DNA of 64,000 nt from assembly GCA_017792365.1 (NCBI GenBank), contig CP051229.1:1178001-1242000 (forward strand), given 5' to 3'. The stretch's first letter is position 1; each line of letters starts with the position of its first letter. Below, piece by piece: positions 28,547 to 39,475 of this stretch. The notes under the pieces were generated by a model, which saw only the letters and a program-made list of their open reading frames with translations, made no database searches and was not told the DNA's origin. The stretch is from Hyphomonas sp. GTDB lineage: Bacteria > Pseudomonadota > Alphaproteobacteria > Caulobacterales > Hyphomonadaceae. A program made the translations under genes and the position numbers.

Positions 28547-29961
28547 GTCGCCGCCGCCGGCAGCACCAGCCGGGCCCGCAGCCCGCCAAGCGGGCTGTCT
28601 TCCAGCTGGAAATCGCCGCCATAGATTTCCGTAAGGTCCGTCACGATCGACAGCCCAAGCCCCGTCCCCGGCGCCGTTTCATCCAGCCGTCGTCCGCGTT
28701 CCAGCGCAGCCTCCCGATCTTCCGCCCGCAACCCGTTTCCGTCGTCATCGACCACGATTTCCACCGTGTCGCCAATGCGTCGCGCAGTCACGTTAATCCG
28801 GGCCTTGCACCATTTGGCGGCATTCTCCAGCAAATTCCCGATCAACTCGTCGAGATCGCCCCGTTCGCCGCGGAACACCGCGTCCTCCGCCGCGTCCACG
28901 AAAATCGCGATGTCCTTGTCGCGGTGCAGCCGCTCCAGCATCCGCGCGATCCCGTCAGCAGCCTCGCCAACGTCCGCCCGCGCGCCCAGCACCTCCGCCT
29001 GCGCCGCCGCCTGCGCCCGCTTCAGATAGTGCTCGACGTTGGACTTCATCGCCTCGGTCTGCCGCCGCACAACCTCAGACAGCTTGTCGTCGCCGCTCTG
29101 CGCCTCGTTGCGCAGCACCGCCAGCGGCGTCTTCAGCGCATGCGCCAGATTGCCAACCTGCGTGCGCGCCCGTTCCACCACCTCCCGGTTGTGCGAGATC
29201 AGCGTGTTGATCTCCCCAACCAGCGGCGCAAGCTCTTCCGGGTATTCGCCCTCCAGCCGTTCACGTCGTCCAGACCGCACGTCGGCCAGATTGTGTCGGA
29301 TATTCCGGAGGGGCATGAGCCCATACCGGATCAGAAACAGCACGCCGCCCACCAAACCGATCGCCAGCACCGCTAGCGCCACCGCGAGCCGCAATCCAAA
29401 CCGGCGCACCGCCGCATCCGCCGACGTCCTGTCGATGCCAGCGTACAGCACCACCGGGTTCAGCCGGTCGGGCAGACGCACCGCCCGCACGCCATAGTGC
29501 AACAGTGCAGAGTCCGGCCCCCGCGCATCCGCAAATTGAACCTCGCCAGGACGCGCGATCGCCGCATCCACCATCGCCTGCGGCACAACCGGTTCCACAT
29601 CATAAAAGCTGCGCGAACGATCCGCCCGCAGAACCCGGTTCTCCGGGCCCGTCACCAGGAAGGCCCAGTACATCCCGGAATAGGTCCGCCCATACCGCTC
29701 ATCATTCGGCAGAGCCGTGTCGGTATAGACGATTTCCCCAGCCTCATTGCTGTCGACCGCCGTCGCAAGCGTCAGGATGGTGGCAGAGATCGACTCCTCA
29801 ATCCGTTGCTCGGTTTCGGAACGATAGAGCGCGTCGAGCGACAGTCCGGCGACAATGAGAACAGCAAGGCTCCAGCCCGCCGCGGCGATCAGCAGTCTCC
29901 GGGCGATAGAGCCGCGCGAGAGCGCAGCCAGCGTCTGCGCATCCTGCGCTTCGGGACCCAT
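28543..29961 (-). CDS. FeuQ/PhoQ-like sensor histidine kinase
   Basis: Two membrane segments (about residues 22-42 and 195-215) flank a periplasmic domain. A HAMP region follows (MPLRNIRHNLADVRSGRRE), then the phosphoacceptor box VGNLAHALKTPLAVL. This LAHALKTPL form is typical of PhoQ-type kinases. ATPase motifs are LIGNLLENAAKWCKARI, VDDDGNGL and GTGLGLSIV. The gene lies next to its response regulator and directly upstream of ccmI. In rhizobia the FeuPQ pair sits beside the cycHJKL genes in the same way, so a FeuQ-like role is inferred. Confidence 0.88.
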   Translation of the reverse strand: MGPEAQDAQTLAALSRGSIARRLLIAAAGWSLAVLIVAGLSLDALYRSETEQRIEESISATILTLATAVDSNEAGEIVYTDTALPNDERYGRTYSGMYWAFLVTGPENRVLRADRSRSFYDVEPVVPQAMVDAAIARPGEVQFADARGPDSALLHYGVRAVRLPDRLNPVVLYAGIDRTSADAAVRRFGLRLAVALAVLAIGLVGGVLFLIRYGLMPLRNIRHNLADVRSGRRERLEGEYPEELAPLVGEINTLISHNREVVERARTQVGNLAHALKTPLAVLRNEAQSGDDKLSEVVRRQTEAMKSNVEHYLKRAQAAAQAEVLGARADVGEAADGIARMLERLHRDKDIAIFVDAAEDAVFRGERGDLDELIGNLLENAAKWCKARINVTARRIGDTVEIVVDDDGNGLRAEDREAALERGRRLDETAPGTGLGLSIVTDLTEIYGGDFQLEDSPLGGLRARLVLPAAAT

Positions 29962-29964
29962 CTG

Positions 29965-30635
<671 letters not shown>

Positions 30636-30639
<4 letters not shown>

Positions 30640-30938
30640 CCGCGGTTTCCACGCTCAGAAATGATCCGGCCGTCCCGGGCGTCCACCCAAATCTCCAGCC
30701 GATTGTCGTTCCGGTCGAGCCACGTGATCACGTGCATGTCGCCGCGCCGGTTCGACTGCAGCATCTGCCCGCCGTGCCTGCGCTCAAGATCACGCTTGAT
30801 CTGTTCAAAGGGCACTTCACTCCCGCGCTGCTGCTCACTGCTTTGCGGCGCCCAGGTATTGCCCCGAAACTCCTGCGAAACAGCCGCCGGCGTGGCCGCC
30901 AGCGCTGCAAGGAAGATTATGACAGATCGCCTCAACAT
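30636..30938 (-). CDS. Small secreted PepSY-like protein
   Basis: A 100-residue protein with a signal peptide (VIIFLAALAATPAAVSQ) and a single PepSY-type domain (FEQIKRDLERRHGGQMLQS, HVITWLDRNDNRLEIWVDAR). PepSY proteins next to PhoQ-type kinases are a recurring arrangement and may tune the kinase's sensor domain or a protease. The stop overlaps the regulator start by four bases. Confidence 0.8.
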
Positions 30939-31028
30939 GACGCCTTGTTTATGCGCGAAACGGTGAACCCGTCCTGAACATTCGCGCCCTCAAAACCCCG
31001 AAATGCAGCTGCAACTGCGCAAACCCCA

Positions 31029-31921
31029 TTAACGTCTGACCTGATAATCGCGCCCGGCCCATTTCTTCACGAAAGCCCGTAATTCGCTGTCCACGCCCTC
31101 CGGCAGCACCACAATCAGCTTCACCAGAAGATCGCCCGCCGCCGGCTTCACCTGAACACCCTTGCCGCGCAGTTTCAACACGTCGCCGGAGTTCGATCCC
31201 GGCGGCACCGTCAGCGAAACGCCGCCCGACGGCGTCTGAACCGGCACCTTGGCGCCCTCGACCGCCTCAGTCAGCGTCACGCGCAGCGACATCCGGATAT
31301 CGTCCTTGTCGCGCTTGTACGTTGGATGGTCCCGCACCGTGACTTCGACCAGCGCATCGCCGCGCGCCCCCGCTCGGCCCCGCAACCCCTGCCCCTTGAG
31401 GCGCAGCGTCTGGCCCGACCGCAAGCCAGCTGGATTGACAATTCCAGCGGCCGCCCATCCGACATCGTCACACGACGGCGCCCGCCATTCACCGCGTCGA
31501 GAAAATCCACATCCATGCGATAGCGCACATCTTCCCCCCGCTGCCCCGCAAACCCGCGCGCGCCCCCGTTCCGGCTGAACAGGCCGTCGAACAGGTCCTC
31601 GAACACATCCGCCCGGCCCGCGCGCGACCGCGTCCCGCCAAACCCGCTGAAGCCGCCAAAGCCCGGTTGCGCGCCGCCGTGGAACACCGGACGCTCATTG
31701 CCGTCCGCATCGATCTCGCCACGGTCGTAGCGCGCCCGCGATTCGGAATCGCTCAACAGGTTGAAGGCGGCGGTCACACGCTTGAACCGTTCCGCAGACG
31801 CGGCGTCGTTCGGCCGCGCATCAGGATGCAGCTCCTTCGCAAGCTTGCGATAGGACTTGCGTATGTCGCTCGCGCTCGATGACTTGGACACGCCCAGCGC
31901 TGCGTAGGGGTCCCAACTCAA
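31029..31921 (-). CDS. cbpA: DnaJ-like co-chaperone (CbpA type), frameshifted
   Basis: CbpA-type J proteins stimulate DnaK. The J domain is at residues 1-70 with HPD at 32-34 (ELHPDARPND). A Gly/Phe-rich linker follows (GFGGFSGFGG), then two C-terminal peptide-binding domains (YRMDVDFLDAVNGGRRRV; LRVTLTEAVEGAKVPVQTP). A zinc-finger region is absent, which separates it from DnaJ proper. A frame change near 31430 is explained by one C missing from a CCC run; corrected, the joint reads LSIPAGLRSGQTLRLKGQG. Joined length is about 298 residues. Confidence 0.9.
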
Positions 31922-32011
31922 CCGTCTGCTTCCCTGAAAAAAGTCACTTGTCGCCAGTCTGACCGTATCGCGCCCGCCAACGCAACCGGATACACGGCTT
32001 CCACGTCCGCG

Positions 32012-35000
32012 TCAGGCCGCAGGCAGTAAAATCTCGCACCGCGCAGCACGGCCGGGCGCCCCGCCAAAGCCCAGCTGCGCCACCTCGATCACAACCGCCC
32101 CACCTCCAGGAAAGTCACCCTCTCGCAGGACCTGTGAATAGGTTGTGCCATTCTGCGCCACCGTCCAGCTGCGGACCAGTTCGCCCCCCTCGCGAATCGA
32201 TACGCGATAGCTTTCCGCCAGTTCATGCTCCGGCTCGCCGGCACTCCAGGCGTCGCCGCGCTTCCGGGCGCGCCGGATCCAGCTCAAGTCGAGATCCTCG
32301 CCGCGCCACGCCGCCCGCAGGTGTGCCGGCGACCACATCGCCAACCCCGCCTCCTCGTGAGCGTAAACGCCGCTCCACGCAGTCGCCTCCTGCGGCATCC
32401 CTCGCCACGCCCGCCAGTCCAGCGGCGCCGCCACCTCATTGTCCCCGACATGCACCCGCGCCTCCGCCCCCGTCAGGAACAGCACCCGCGCGCCGGCGCC
32501 CGCCACGCCGCTCATCACCCATTCCGACCCGCGCTGCCCACGCAGCAGGCGCGACAGCCGGTACCGCCCCGCGCTCACCAGTTCGGCGTCGGCAAACTGC
32601 AGCAGCTCCCAGCCATCCGCCCACTCGACCAGCGCCGCGTTCGCCCCGTTCAACACCTCGCCATCGCTCCGCGCAGACGGGCCCGGCCCCACGACGTCGA
32701 CCCACACCTCGCCATCCTGCCACCGCCCGGGCGCATGAGGATAAAGATCAAACGCCAGCCGCCCCATCCGGCACGGCTTTGCAATCTCGCCCCGCTCGCT
32801 CAGCTGCGAAGCATCCGCTCCCGCCGACAACACGACCGGCCCCGCCCACGGCAGCGCATAGCCAAACGCAAGCGGCCGCGCATCGTCTTCAGCCCCCGGC
32901 AGCGCCGGCGCATCGACCAGCACGACATCCGGCTCCGCCCCGAACAGCGGCGGCTCGCCGGCGCTCGGCTCGGCGGTGCTCAGCACACGGCCAGTCCGGC
33001 CGCCGTCGCGCACAGCATCCACCTCAACCACCGCACCCACGCCAGTCTCGACAACACGCACCACCTCTCCATCGATCGACACCCGGTCGCCGGGCTCCAG
33101 CCACAGCCCGTCATGCGCCAGCGCGAACGCCCGTCGCTCGCGCGCCGCCGCACTCATCCCCGCCAGCGAGTTGGCGATCCTCTGCGCCTGTCCCCCATCC
33201 ATCGCCTGCGCCAGCGACACATCGACCAGCCGCAAACCGGGCCCGCCCTCGGACACCACGACACCCGGCGAATGATCCGCCTCAACGCTCACAAACCCCA
33301 ACCGCACCTGCGCCGGCGGCTCCTCCAACCCTGCGCGCGTCCGCTCGACCAGCGCGCCACGCTCCTGCGACACCAGGCGGCCCGCGTCGATTGCAAACGC
33401 ACCCTCGCGCAACTGGAACGAGATCACCCGTCCCTCTCCAGCACATCCATTCCGAAACTCATCGCCAGCGGCGCTAGCGCATCCTTCGCAGCAACCGGCC
33501 CATCGAACCGATACCCCGTCACCAGACCGCCCAGTCCGGACACATCCACCTCAACGCTCGCGCGCCCGCACACATCGCGCACCACATCCGGCAACAGCGC
33601 CAGACCCACGCGCCCGTTCAGCCAGTGCCCCAGCCGCCAGTTGCCGCCATCGCTCCACACATCATCGCGCGTCGGAAACGCCGGAAACACCCGCGCATCC
33701 CAGCACCACAGCGCAACCCCGTCAGCGGGAACCATGCTGCCGCCATAACTGACCGAAACCGGGTTGTTCTCCGCATCCGCCCAGTGCGCATGAAACGCCT
33801 CGATCGCCCGCCGCTGGATCAGGTCGTCCCGCGCGCCATCCGAATAATGCGGCAGCGCGCTCTCCGAACTCTTCGGATCGAAGAACACGTTCGGCTGGTT
33901 CGCCCCCTTGTTCACCGCCGGCACGCCAAACTCGACAAACCGCACCGGCTTGGATCCCGCCGTCCAACTCGTCGGCGCTCCGCTCCGCACGCCCGCCACA
34001 CGCGGATGATGCGCGTTGCTCCACCACCCGGTCACATCCTTCTGGCGAAACACAAACGGCTCACCATACGCGCCGTCAGAGATCGCCAGCCGCTCCTGCC
34101 CTGCGCGCCCGGCGTCATCCGCATAATACCAGTCGAACGCCTCGCCCCCTGCGACCTGCGCACGCAGATACCCGACATCATGCTCCGAACCCCACGCCGC
34201 ATCCGCATGCCCCGCGCCATCGCGCCAGTCCCCCATCGGCGGATACCAGTCGAGCCCCACATAGGAGATCGCCGCATCCGCCCACAACGCATCCAGCGGA
34301 AAGGCCACATCATTCCCGCCATTGCGAACGTGCGCGCCATACTCCGTCCAGTCCGCCGCGTACGAAACCTCCGGCCCAATCCCAAGCACCGCCCGCACTG
34401 ACGCCGCCAGCGCCTTCAGCCGCGCCACAGCCGGATAGCCCCCGCTCCCGTCGCGCACCCGCGTCAGCCCGATCATCTCCGACCCGATCAGGAACCCGTC
34501 CGCGCCTTCCTGATCCGCAATCGCCGCATAGTGCGCGACAAACGCATCATACCCTTCCGCCCCATCAAAAAGGCGGCCACCGGGCCGCCGCACTCGCTGT
34601 TCCTCCACCGACCCTGGCTCCCCGGCGCCGGATGACACGTCACCCTTCCACGCCACGGAAACGCGGCCTGCTCAACCCCGCCATAAGGATCCTCCAGCCC
34701 GTTCCCCACCTGCACATCCATGAACACGAACGGATAGAGCGTCACATGAAACCCGCGCGCCTTCAGCGACCGGATCGCCTGCCGCACGCTCTCATCCGAT
34801 GGCGTGCCGCCATAGTTCGACCGCCCGTCCGTCTCAGACACAACATACGCCCCCGCCCGCGTCACACCGGCGACAGACCACTCAACAGGCGCCGTCTCCT
34901 TCTCGCTTGCCTCCACCCCCGGCCGGATCCGGCACACGCCGCAACGCAGGTCATCGCCAAACCACCCCACTACAAGGTTTACGCGGCCCACGTTCGGCAT

Positions 35001-35800
35001 CTCCGCCTCAAGCTGGTCGATCGACGCCTCGAAGTCCGCGACAGCCTCAACCCCGTGCATGTTCTCCGGCGTCTCCACGCCCGGTCCCGTCCGCCGCCGC
35101 ACCACCTCGCTCGACAGCGCAAATTCCCCAGACCCCGGGATCACGTTCACCGCCCGCGCCACATTCTCCAGCCGATCCGCCCTGCCCCCGCAGGCCTCAC
35201 GATCTCGAACGACATCTGCGGCATCCGCGCGCCAAACTCGTCCACGGGAAGATCCTCGAACACTACATACGACAGCCCGCGATAGGCCGGCGCCTCACCC
35301 GCCCCCTCCACCGCCTCGATCAGCGGATCAGGCTGCTGCGTCTCGCTCCCCGGATAGAACCGCCACGTGACTTTCGACAGATCGAACGGCGCGCCATTCG
35401 CCCAGCACCGCGCCACGCGCGCCACCTCACCCTCAGCCAGCGCCACGGCAAAGCTCAGGCTGTAGGAATACTCGCGCACACGCGGCCCGCCCTTGCCGCC
35501 GCTCTCCTCGGCCTGCTCGGTAAAGCGCGCCGCCCAGATCACCTGCCCGCCAACCCGCATCCGCCCATAGACCACCGGCACGCTCGCCCCCTCGCGCGAC
35601 TCCGTCACATGAAACTCACGAATGCGCGGCCCTTCCACCGGCGGCCTCAGATAGCGCGCATCCAGAAAGCTCCCCGCCACAGACCCAATCGCCCGCCCGA
35701 TCGCCGCCCCCGAAACCTGCGCCCCAAACGCCGCAGCCCCATTCGGCAACAGCCGAGCCCCAATCGCCGACCCAACATTCGACAAAACCAACTGCGCCAT
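32012..35800 (-). CDS. GTA g15-like tail fibre/host-specificity protein (megatron), frameshifted
   Basis: This is the large distal tail protein of RcGTA-type particles. Four frames join into about 1260 residues, near RcGTA g15's length. The N-terminus SNVGSAIGARLLPNG and FLDARYLRPPVEGPRI is typical. The GTA TIM-barrel region contains NVGRVNLVVGWFGDDLRCG, shortened to LVVGWFGDDLRCGVCRIRPG, and later WTEYGAHVRNGGNDVAFPL and GLDWYPPMGDWRDG. The C-terminal tail-hub/host-recognition part begins ISFQLREGAFAID. Frame breaks lie near 35155, 34600 and 33428; the last is one G lost from a GGGG run. The ATG follows GGAGG. In RcGTA this gene directly follows g14; here 2.3 kb separates them. Confidence 0.92.
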
Positions 35801-35820
35801 CGCGCATCACCTCCAGAAAC

Positions 35821-35846
35821 AAAAAAGCCCGCCGTGGGGCGGGCTT
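35821..35846 (-). terminator. Intrinsic terminator facing g15
   Basis: A nine-base-pair stem AAGCCCGCC/GGCGGGCTT with loop CCAC is followed on the minus strand by a six-T run. It ends 20 bases upstream of the g15 start codon. There is no minus-strand gene between it and g14, so it would stop transcripts coming from g14. Confidence 0.8.
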
Positions 35847-36013
35847 GTATTGAGTACCAGTAGCTAGTTTACTTAGGCGTCTGAACTCTCAGTGGTTTTT
35901 GCGCCTTACAAATGGTGTTGAGATCATGACACCTGAGGAGAAAAGACCTGAGGAATTCTGCTGACGCGATACGTCACCCACTGCATCGATCGATATGGGC
36001 TGGGTTTGGCGCC

Positions 36014-36814
36014 GTGGGGATCGCGCTAGGAGCCGTGTCAATCTTGAAGTTGATCGAGAGGGCTGGTCTCGCTCACTGGAGCGAGCCGTTGGCCACGATA
36101 TCTCTCGAGTACGAGAAGCTCACTCGCGGGATTTTTTTGCACTTGGTGCCCCCGCTCAAGATCTTGTTTTCCGTGTGGGGGATCAACCTTGAGTTGGACG
36201 CACACTGGTCCGATAGCGTGGTTCCGCTTGCACTTTACTTTGGTGTTCGATCACAAACCTACACCCAGTACGGTTACAAATTCCGTGGCGTCTTCCGATT
36301 GGTGATGGGGTTTTTGCTGGCACTGTCTGCGGGCGTTACTGCGGGGTCGATCGCAGAATCTGATCAGTTCTATCCTGGAGTCGCGTTGCTCGCGGTCGTG
36401 TCGGCAATCGTACTTTTCGACTCTATTGACTCTGCGGTTTCGGCTACCTGGGCTCGGAAGGCTGGCCTGACTTGGGTAACCGACTTTGCTAGGTACATGC
36501 GGTTCGTGCTCCCACATACAATTCTGTCTGTATTCGTCGTAGCATCGGCAGTGATCATCTCTGCACTAGCTCCTACCATATCTCCGAAGCACTCAGCTAA
36601 TGCGCATCTGCTCGCACTGGCAGTCGGGTTGATGCTTGTCTGGTACCTCAAGTCCTGGAAATTCTCTGGCGACCCCAACAATCGGAGCGAGGGAGAGTCG
36701 CAGTTCGCACGATTCCGACGGAGCAGCGCCACCAATATCGGAGACAGAATATTTGTGGCTCTTTGTGTTGGCGGGCTGGTTCTGGTGGCTAACGCTGGGC
36801 TGACATATCTCTAA
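36014..36814 (+). CDS. Unknown membrane protein of lower GC (probable acquired gene)
   Basis: I do not recognise this protein. It has about six hydrophobic segments (for example VFRLVMGFLLALSAGVTAG, ALLAVVSAIVLFDSI, ILSVFVVASAVIISAL, LLALAVGLMLVWYL). Codon use and base composition are clearly more AT-rich than the flanking GTA genes, suggesting later acquisition. The GTG start is a fallback. The same frame stays open upstream, and an ATG at 35926 (MTPEEKRPEE) could be the true start if one base is missing near 35945. It reads away from the g15 terminator. Confidence 0.6.
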   Translation: MGIALGAVSILKLIERAGLAHWSEPLATISLEYEKLTRGIFLHLVPPLKILFSVWGINLELDAHWSDSVVPLALYFGVRSQTYTQYGYKFRGVFRLVMGFLLALSAGVTAGSIAESDQFYPGVALLAVVSAIVLFDSIDSAVSATWARKAGLTWVTDFARYMRFVLPHTILSVFVVASAVIISALAPTISPKHSANAHLLALAVGLMLVWYLKSWKFSGDPNNRSEGESQFARFRRSSATNIGDRIFVALCVGGLVLVANAGLTYL

Positions 36815-36860
36815 CGCCCCGGATTTACGCATAACGTTGAACGCGATAGCCATTATTGAT

Positions 36861-36908
36861 CCAAATTAGGGACATATTCACAAAATGCCCCAAATATGGG
36901 ACATGTAC
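36861..36908 (+). promoter_or_regulatory. Direct repeat upstream of the SatD gene, candidate operator
   Basis: CCAAATTAGGGACATATTC and CCAAATATGGGACATGTAC occur 29 bases apart (start to start), just before the SatD-like gene. Fifteen of nineteen positions agree, with GGGACAT identical in both. The SatD-like protein ends in a helix-turn-helix-like segment, so it may bind here itself. This is an inference from position and symmetry only. Confidence 0.45.
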
Positions 36909-36932
36909 GTATTGTGACCCGGATCCCGCCCC

Positions 36933-37622
36933 ATGCCGCCTGCGGCCCCCAAACCAAAGCCCAACGCCCCGACCCACGCGGTCGTCATGGGCGACCTCAT
37001 CCATTCCGAGGATGCGAGCGACATCGCCGCCCTGCACGCGACCTTCAACGAAACCATCGCCGCCACGAACAAATTCTGCAGGAAGCAGCTCGCCTCCCCG
37101 CTCACCATCACGCTGGGCGACGAATTCCAGGGCCTCGCCCACTCCCTCGCCGATGGCCTCACAGTCATCCGCGCCCTGCGCCATGCCCTGCGCACGTTCG
37201 AGATTCCCTGCCGCTTCATCCTCGGCGCCGCGCGCATCGAAACGCCGGTCAACACCAAAAAGGCGTGGAACATGATGGGGCCCGGCCTCGCCGCCGCCCG
37301 GGAGCAGCTCAACGACAAGCGCGATCCCAACGCCTACCGATTTTCCTTGCCCGGCGCGCCAACTCTTGAAACCCTCATGGACGCCATCGGCCTCACCCTC
37401 ACCGACATCGAGGCCGGCTGGACCGACCGCCAGTCCCAAATCGTGAGCGCCACCATGTCACACGACGGCCAGATCCCCGAACTCGCGACAAGCCTGAGCG
37501 TCACCCCGCGCACCTATTACAAGATTCGCAAGGCCGCGAAGTTCGACCTCTACGAAACCCAGTGGACCGCCCTGCAAACCGCCATCTCCGCGCTCGATGC
37601 CGAATACGGCCTCGGCAAATGA
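36933..37622 (+). CDS. SatD-family protein with C-terminal HTH-like segment
   Basis: SatD-family proteins are widespread and poorly understood. Family marks are VVMGDLIHSEDASD near residue 20, LTITLGDEFQGLAHSLADG and FILGAARIETP. A C-terminal segment, LATSLSVTPRTYYKIRKAAK, looks like a helix-turn-helix that could bind DNA. The stop overlaps the next gene's start (ATGA), so a membrane protein is co-translated; SatD is often found with a membrane partner. Both genes lie within the GTA cluster and on the opposite strand. Confidence 0.75.
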   Translation: MPPAAPKPKPNAPTHAVVMGDLIHSEDASDIAALHATFNETIAATNKFCRKQLASPLTITLGDEFQGLAHSLADGLTVIRALRHALRTFEIPCRFILGAARIETPVNTKKAWNMMGPGLAAAREQLNDKRDPNAYRFSLPGAPTLETLMDAIGLTLTDIEAGWTDRQSQIVSATMSHDGQIPELATSLSVTPRTYYKIRKAAKFDLYETQWTALQTAISALDAEYGLGK

Positions 37623-38038
37623 TCGCGCTTCACATCGCGATCTACCTCGCCTTCCTCCTCGCGCTCACCTGGGGCGGCAACCACGCCGTGCGCCTCATCC
37701 TCCACGCCTCCGGCAAGCCCGCGCCGCTGCCGCCCGAAGATCCCGAAGCCCCGCGCGCGCCGATCGCCAAGCCGGGCGGCCGCTTCATCGGCATCCTCGA
37801 ACGCCTGCTCATCTTCATCGGCGTCGCCGCGTCCAGCCTGCAGATCATGGTCGCCGTTATCGCGCTGAAATCCGTCGCCCGCTACAAGGACCTCAACGAC
37901 CGCGCCTTCGCCGAATACTTCCTCATCGGCTCGATGACCTCCATCTTATGGGCCATCCTCATCACCTTCGCCGCCATCATCTACGACCGCGAATGGGGCC
38001 TGAACCTGATCGCCACCTATCTCGGCATTTTCAGCTGA
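37619..38038 (+). CDS. Small membrane protein partner of SatD
   Basis: This 139-residue protein has three hydrophobic segments: IALHIAIYLAFLLALTWGG at the start, LLIFIGVAASSLQIMVAVIA in the middle and ILWAILITFAAIIY near the end. A Pro-rich cytoplasmic loop (APLPPEDPEAPRAP) lies after the first. It overlaps the SatD gene by four bases. I do not recognise the family. Membrane topology and coupling suggest it works with the SatD-like protein. Confidence 0.75.
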   Translation: MIALHIAIYLAFLLALTWGGNHAVRLILHASGKPAPLPPEDPEAPRAPIAKPGGRFIGILERLLIFIGVAASSLQIMVAVIALKSVARYKDLNDRAFAEYFLIGSMTSILWAILITFAAIIYDREWGLNLIATYLGIFS

Positions 38039-38050
38039 GAAAGCGCACGC

Positions 38051-38075
38051 GTCCCCAGCGAAGGCTGGGGCCCAG
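38051..38075. repeat. Intergenic hairpin repeat between SatD operon and g14
   Basis: CCCCAGCGAAGGCTGGGG forms a perfect seven-base-pair stem with loop GAAG and no T run. This sequence type is a common short intergenic repeat in alphaproteobacteria. It lies exactly at the junction of an insert with GTA gene g14. Confidence 0.5.
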
Positions 38076-38106
38076 CCGCACAATAAGCCGCCGCAGGCGA
38101 CCGCGG

Positions 38107-38535
38107 TCACTCCGGAAACCGGAACGCCCCCGCAATCCGTCGCCGCCACCAGGGCACAAGCCGCGTCTCGCAAACCGCCTTGCCCCAGTAGGCATGGATG
38201 ATGTGGTCCTCGCCGCTCACAATCGCAACATGCTTGGCCACAGCCCCGAGCCCCATCCGGAACAGCAAAACATCGCCAACCCGCGCCTCGCCAATCGCGA
38301 TCTCGATGAGATGCCGCCGCGCCGCCTCCAGCAATGTCTCCGCGTCGACAACCTCCGCCCAGTCCGGCGAATACGGCGGAACCCGCTCCGGCTCATCGCC
38401 CACCACCTCCCGCCACACCCCGCGCACCAGCCCAAGGCAGTCGCACCCCACGTCTTTTACGCTCGCCTGATGCCGATACGGCGTCCCGATCCAGCCGCGC
38501 GCCGCGACAACCACGCGCTCCCCAACCGCACTCAT
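38107..38535 (-). CDS. GTA g14-like NlpC/P60 cell-wall peptidase
   Basis: In RcGTA particles, g14 is the tail-tip peptidase that cuts the recipient's peptidoglycan during DNA entry. The 142-residue protein has the NlpC/P60 catalytic Cys33 in GCDCLGLVRGVW, His102 in AKHVAIV and the following HAYWGKAV. WIGTPYRHQASVKDVG is typical of the GTA subfamily. The start overlaps the g13 stop by four bases (ATGA). All catalytic residues are intact. Confidence 0.93.
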   Translation of the reverse strand: MSAVGERVVVAARGWIGTPYRHQASVKDVGCDCLGLVRGVWREVVGDEPERVPPYSPDWAEVVDAETLLEAARRHLIEIAIGEARVGDVLLFRMGLGAVAKHVAIVSGEDHIIHAYWGKAVCETRLVPWWRRRIAGAFRFPE

Positions 38536-39413
38536 CGCCGCCCCCCGTCATTCGCGTGACGATCCGACGGCCCGGCGAACACCGCATCATTCCCCGGCAT
38601 GTGCGGAAAGCCGCGAAAATTGTCCCGGTTCGCAAACTTCGCCCCACACGTCGCAAACCGCTTGTCGCACCCCGCCGTGACGACGAACGCATCGCCGACC
38701 TCGATCGCATGCACCGCATCCGCCGCCAGCTCGATCTCCGCAGACGCCCCCGCCCCATGCCGGACGACGAACCCGCTCGCCCCCGCATTCGCGCCCGACG
38801 TCCAGCTCAGCCGCCCCAGCCGGAGCCAGTCATCCGCAAACGCACTCAACCCGCTCGCCCGCACCATCCGCGCAGACACAACCTCGCTGACAACGCCCGC
38901 GCCGCGAAACGCACCGGCCTCCAGGTCCACACCGCACCGCGCATCGCCAACCTCCGCATCGCACGTCTTCTGAAACACCCGTCCCACCGGCCGCTCCAGA
39001 TCCGCCTTCAGGCTCACCAGCTCCGCCGCAAACGCCGCGCCCTCGCGCCGCACATCCGACAACCGTCCCGACCACACCAGAACCCGGTGCTCCGGCGCAC
39101 GCCAGTCGACGATGAACACATCCACCCGCGCGCCGTCCCACAGTCCAATCGCAAGGTCCGCCTCCGAAATGAAGTCAGCATCCAGCGCCCCGCGCGCCGC
39201 AGCCCGACCCGGCGAAAGATCCGCCGTCGCCGTCAGCCGCGCGCCCTCGATCCCGCGCGCCGGCGCATAGCTCACGCCATCCACCTCCAGCACGCGATCA
39301 TGATCGCTCGCGCCAAACACCGCCCCGTCGCGCCGCTCGAACCGCCAGCACGCACACAACGTCGTCCCCGCCGCGCCAAGCCGCGCAGCGAAGGCCTCGC
39401 ACAATTGTCTCAT
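38532..39413 (-). CDS. GTA g13-like tail hub protein (DUF2163)
   Basis: This is the baseplate hub of RcGTA-type tails. Length (293) and the DUF2163 pattern agree: TTLCACWRFERRDG, FGASDHDRVLEVDG, and the C-terminal CGAKFANRDNFRGFPHMPG. Four cysteines at 151, 160, 249 and 256 (QKTCDAEVGDARCG; TAGCDKRFATCG) match the Cys set that holds an iron-sulfur cluster in the RcGTA hub. The frame is unbroken. It is separated from g12 by a 62-base gap filled by a short repeat. Confidence 0.93.
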   Translation of the reverse strand: MRQLCEAFAARLGAAGTTLCACWRFERRDGAVFGASDHDRVLEVDGVSYAPARGIEGARLTATADLSPGRAAARGALDADFISEADLAIGLWDGARVDVFIVDWRAPEHRVLVWSGRLSDVRREGAAFAAELVSLKADLERPVGRVFQKTCDAEVGDARCGVDLEAGAFRGAGVVSEVVSARMVRASGLSAFADDWLRLGRLSWTSGANAGASGFVVRHGAGASAEIELAADAVHAIEVGDAFVVTAGCDKRFATCGAKFANRDNFRGFPHMPGNDAVFAGPSDRHANDGGRR

Positions 39414-39423
39414 TTGTTTCCCT

Positions 39424-39466
39424 CGTCATTCCGGGCGAAGCGCAACGCGCGTAGACCCGGAACCCA
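39424..39466. repeat. Short intergenic repeat between g12 and g13
   Basis: CGTCATTCCGGGCGAAGCGC followed by ACGCGCGTAGACCCGGAACC is an imperfect inverted repeat (CCGGG ... CCCGG arms). A close relative is at 46551-46595. This motif is a familiar alphaproteobacterial intergenic repeat. Confidence 0.6.
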
Positions 39467-39475
39467 GACGCTTGT

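Noticed and set aside
32225-33748. A 507-codon plus-strand open frame opposite GTA g15, and similar long frames opposite other genes
   Set aside because: High GC leaves few stops on the opposite strand. The products are rich in Arg, Pro and His, match no family and lie fully antisense to recognisable genes.
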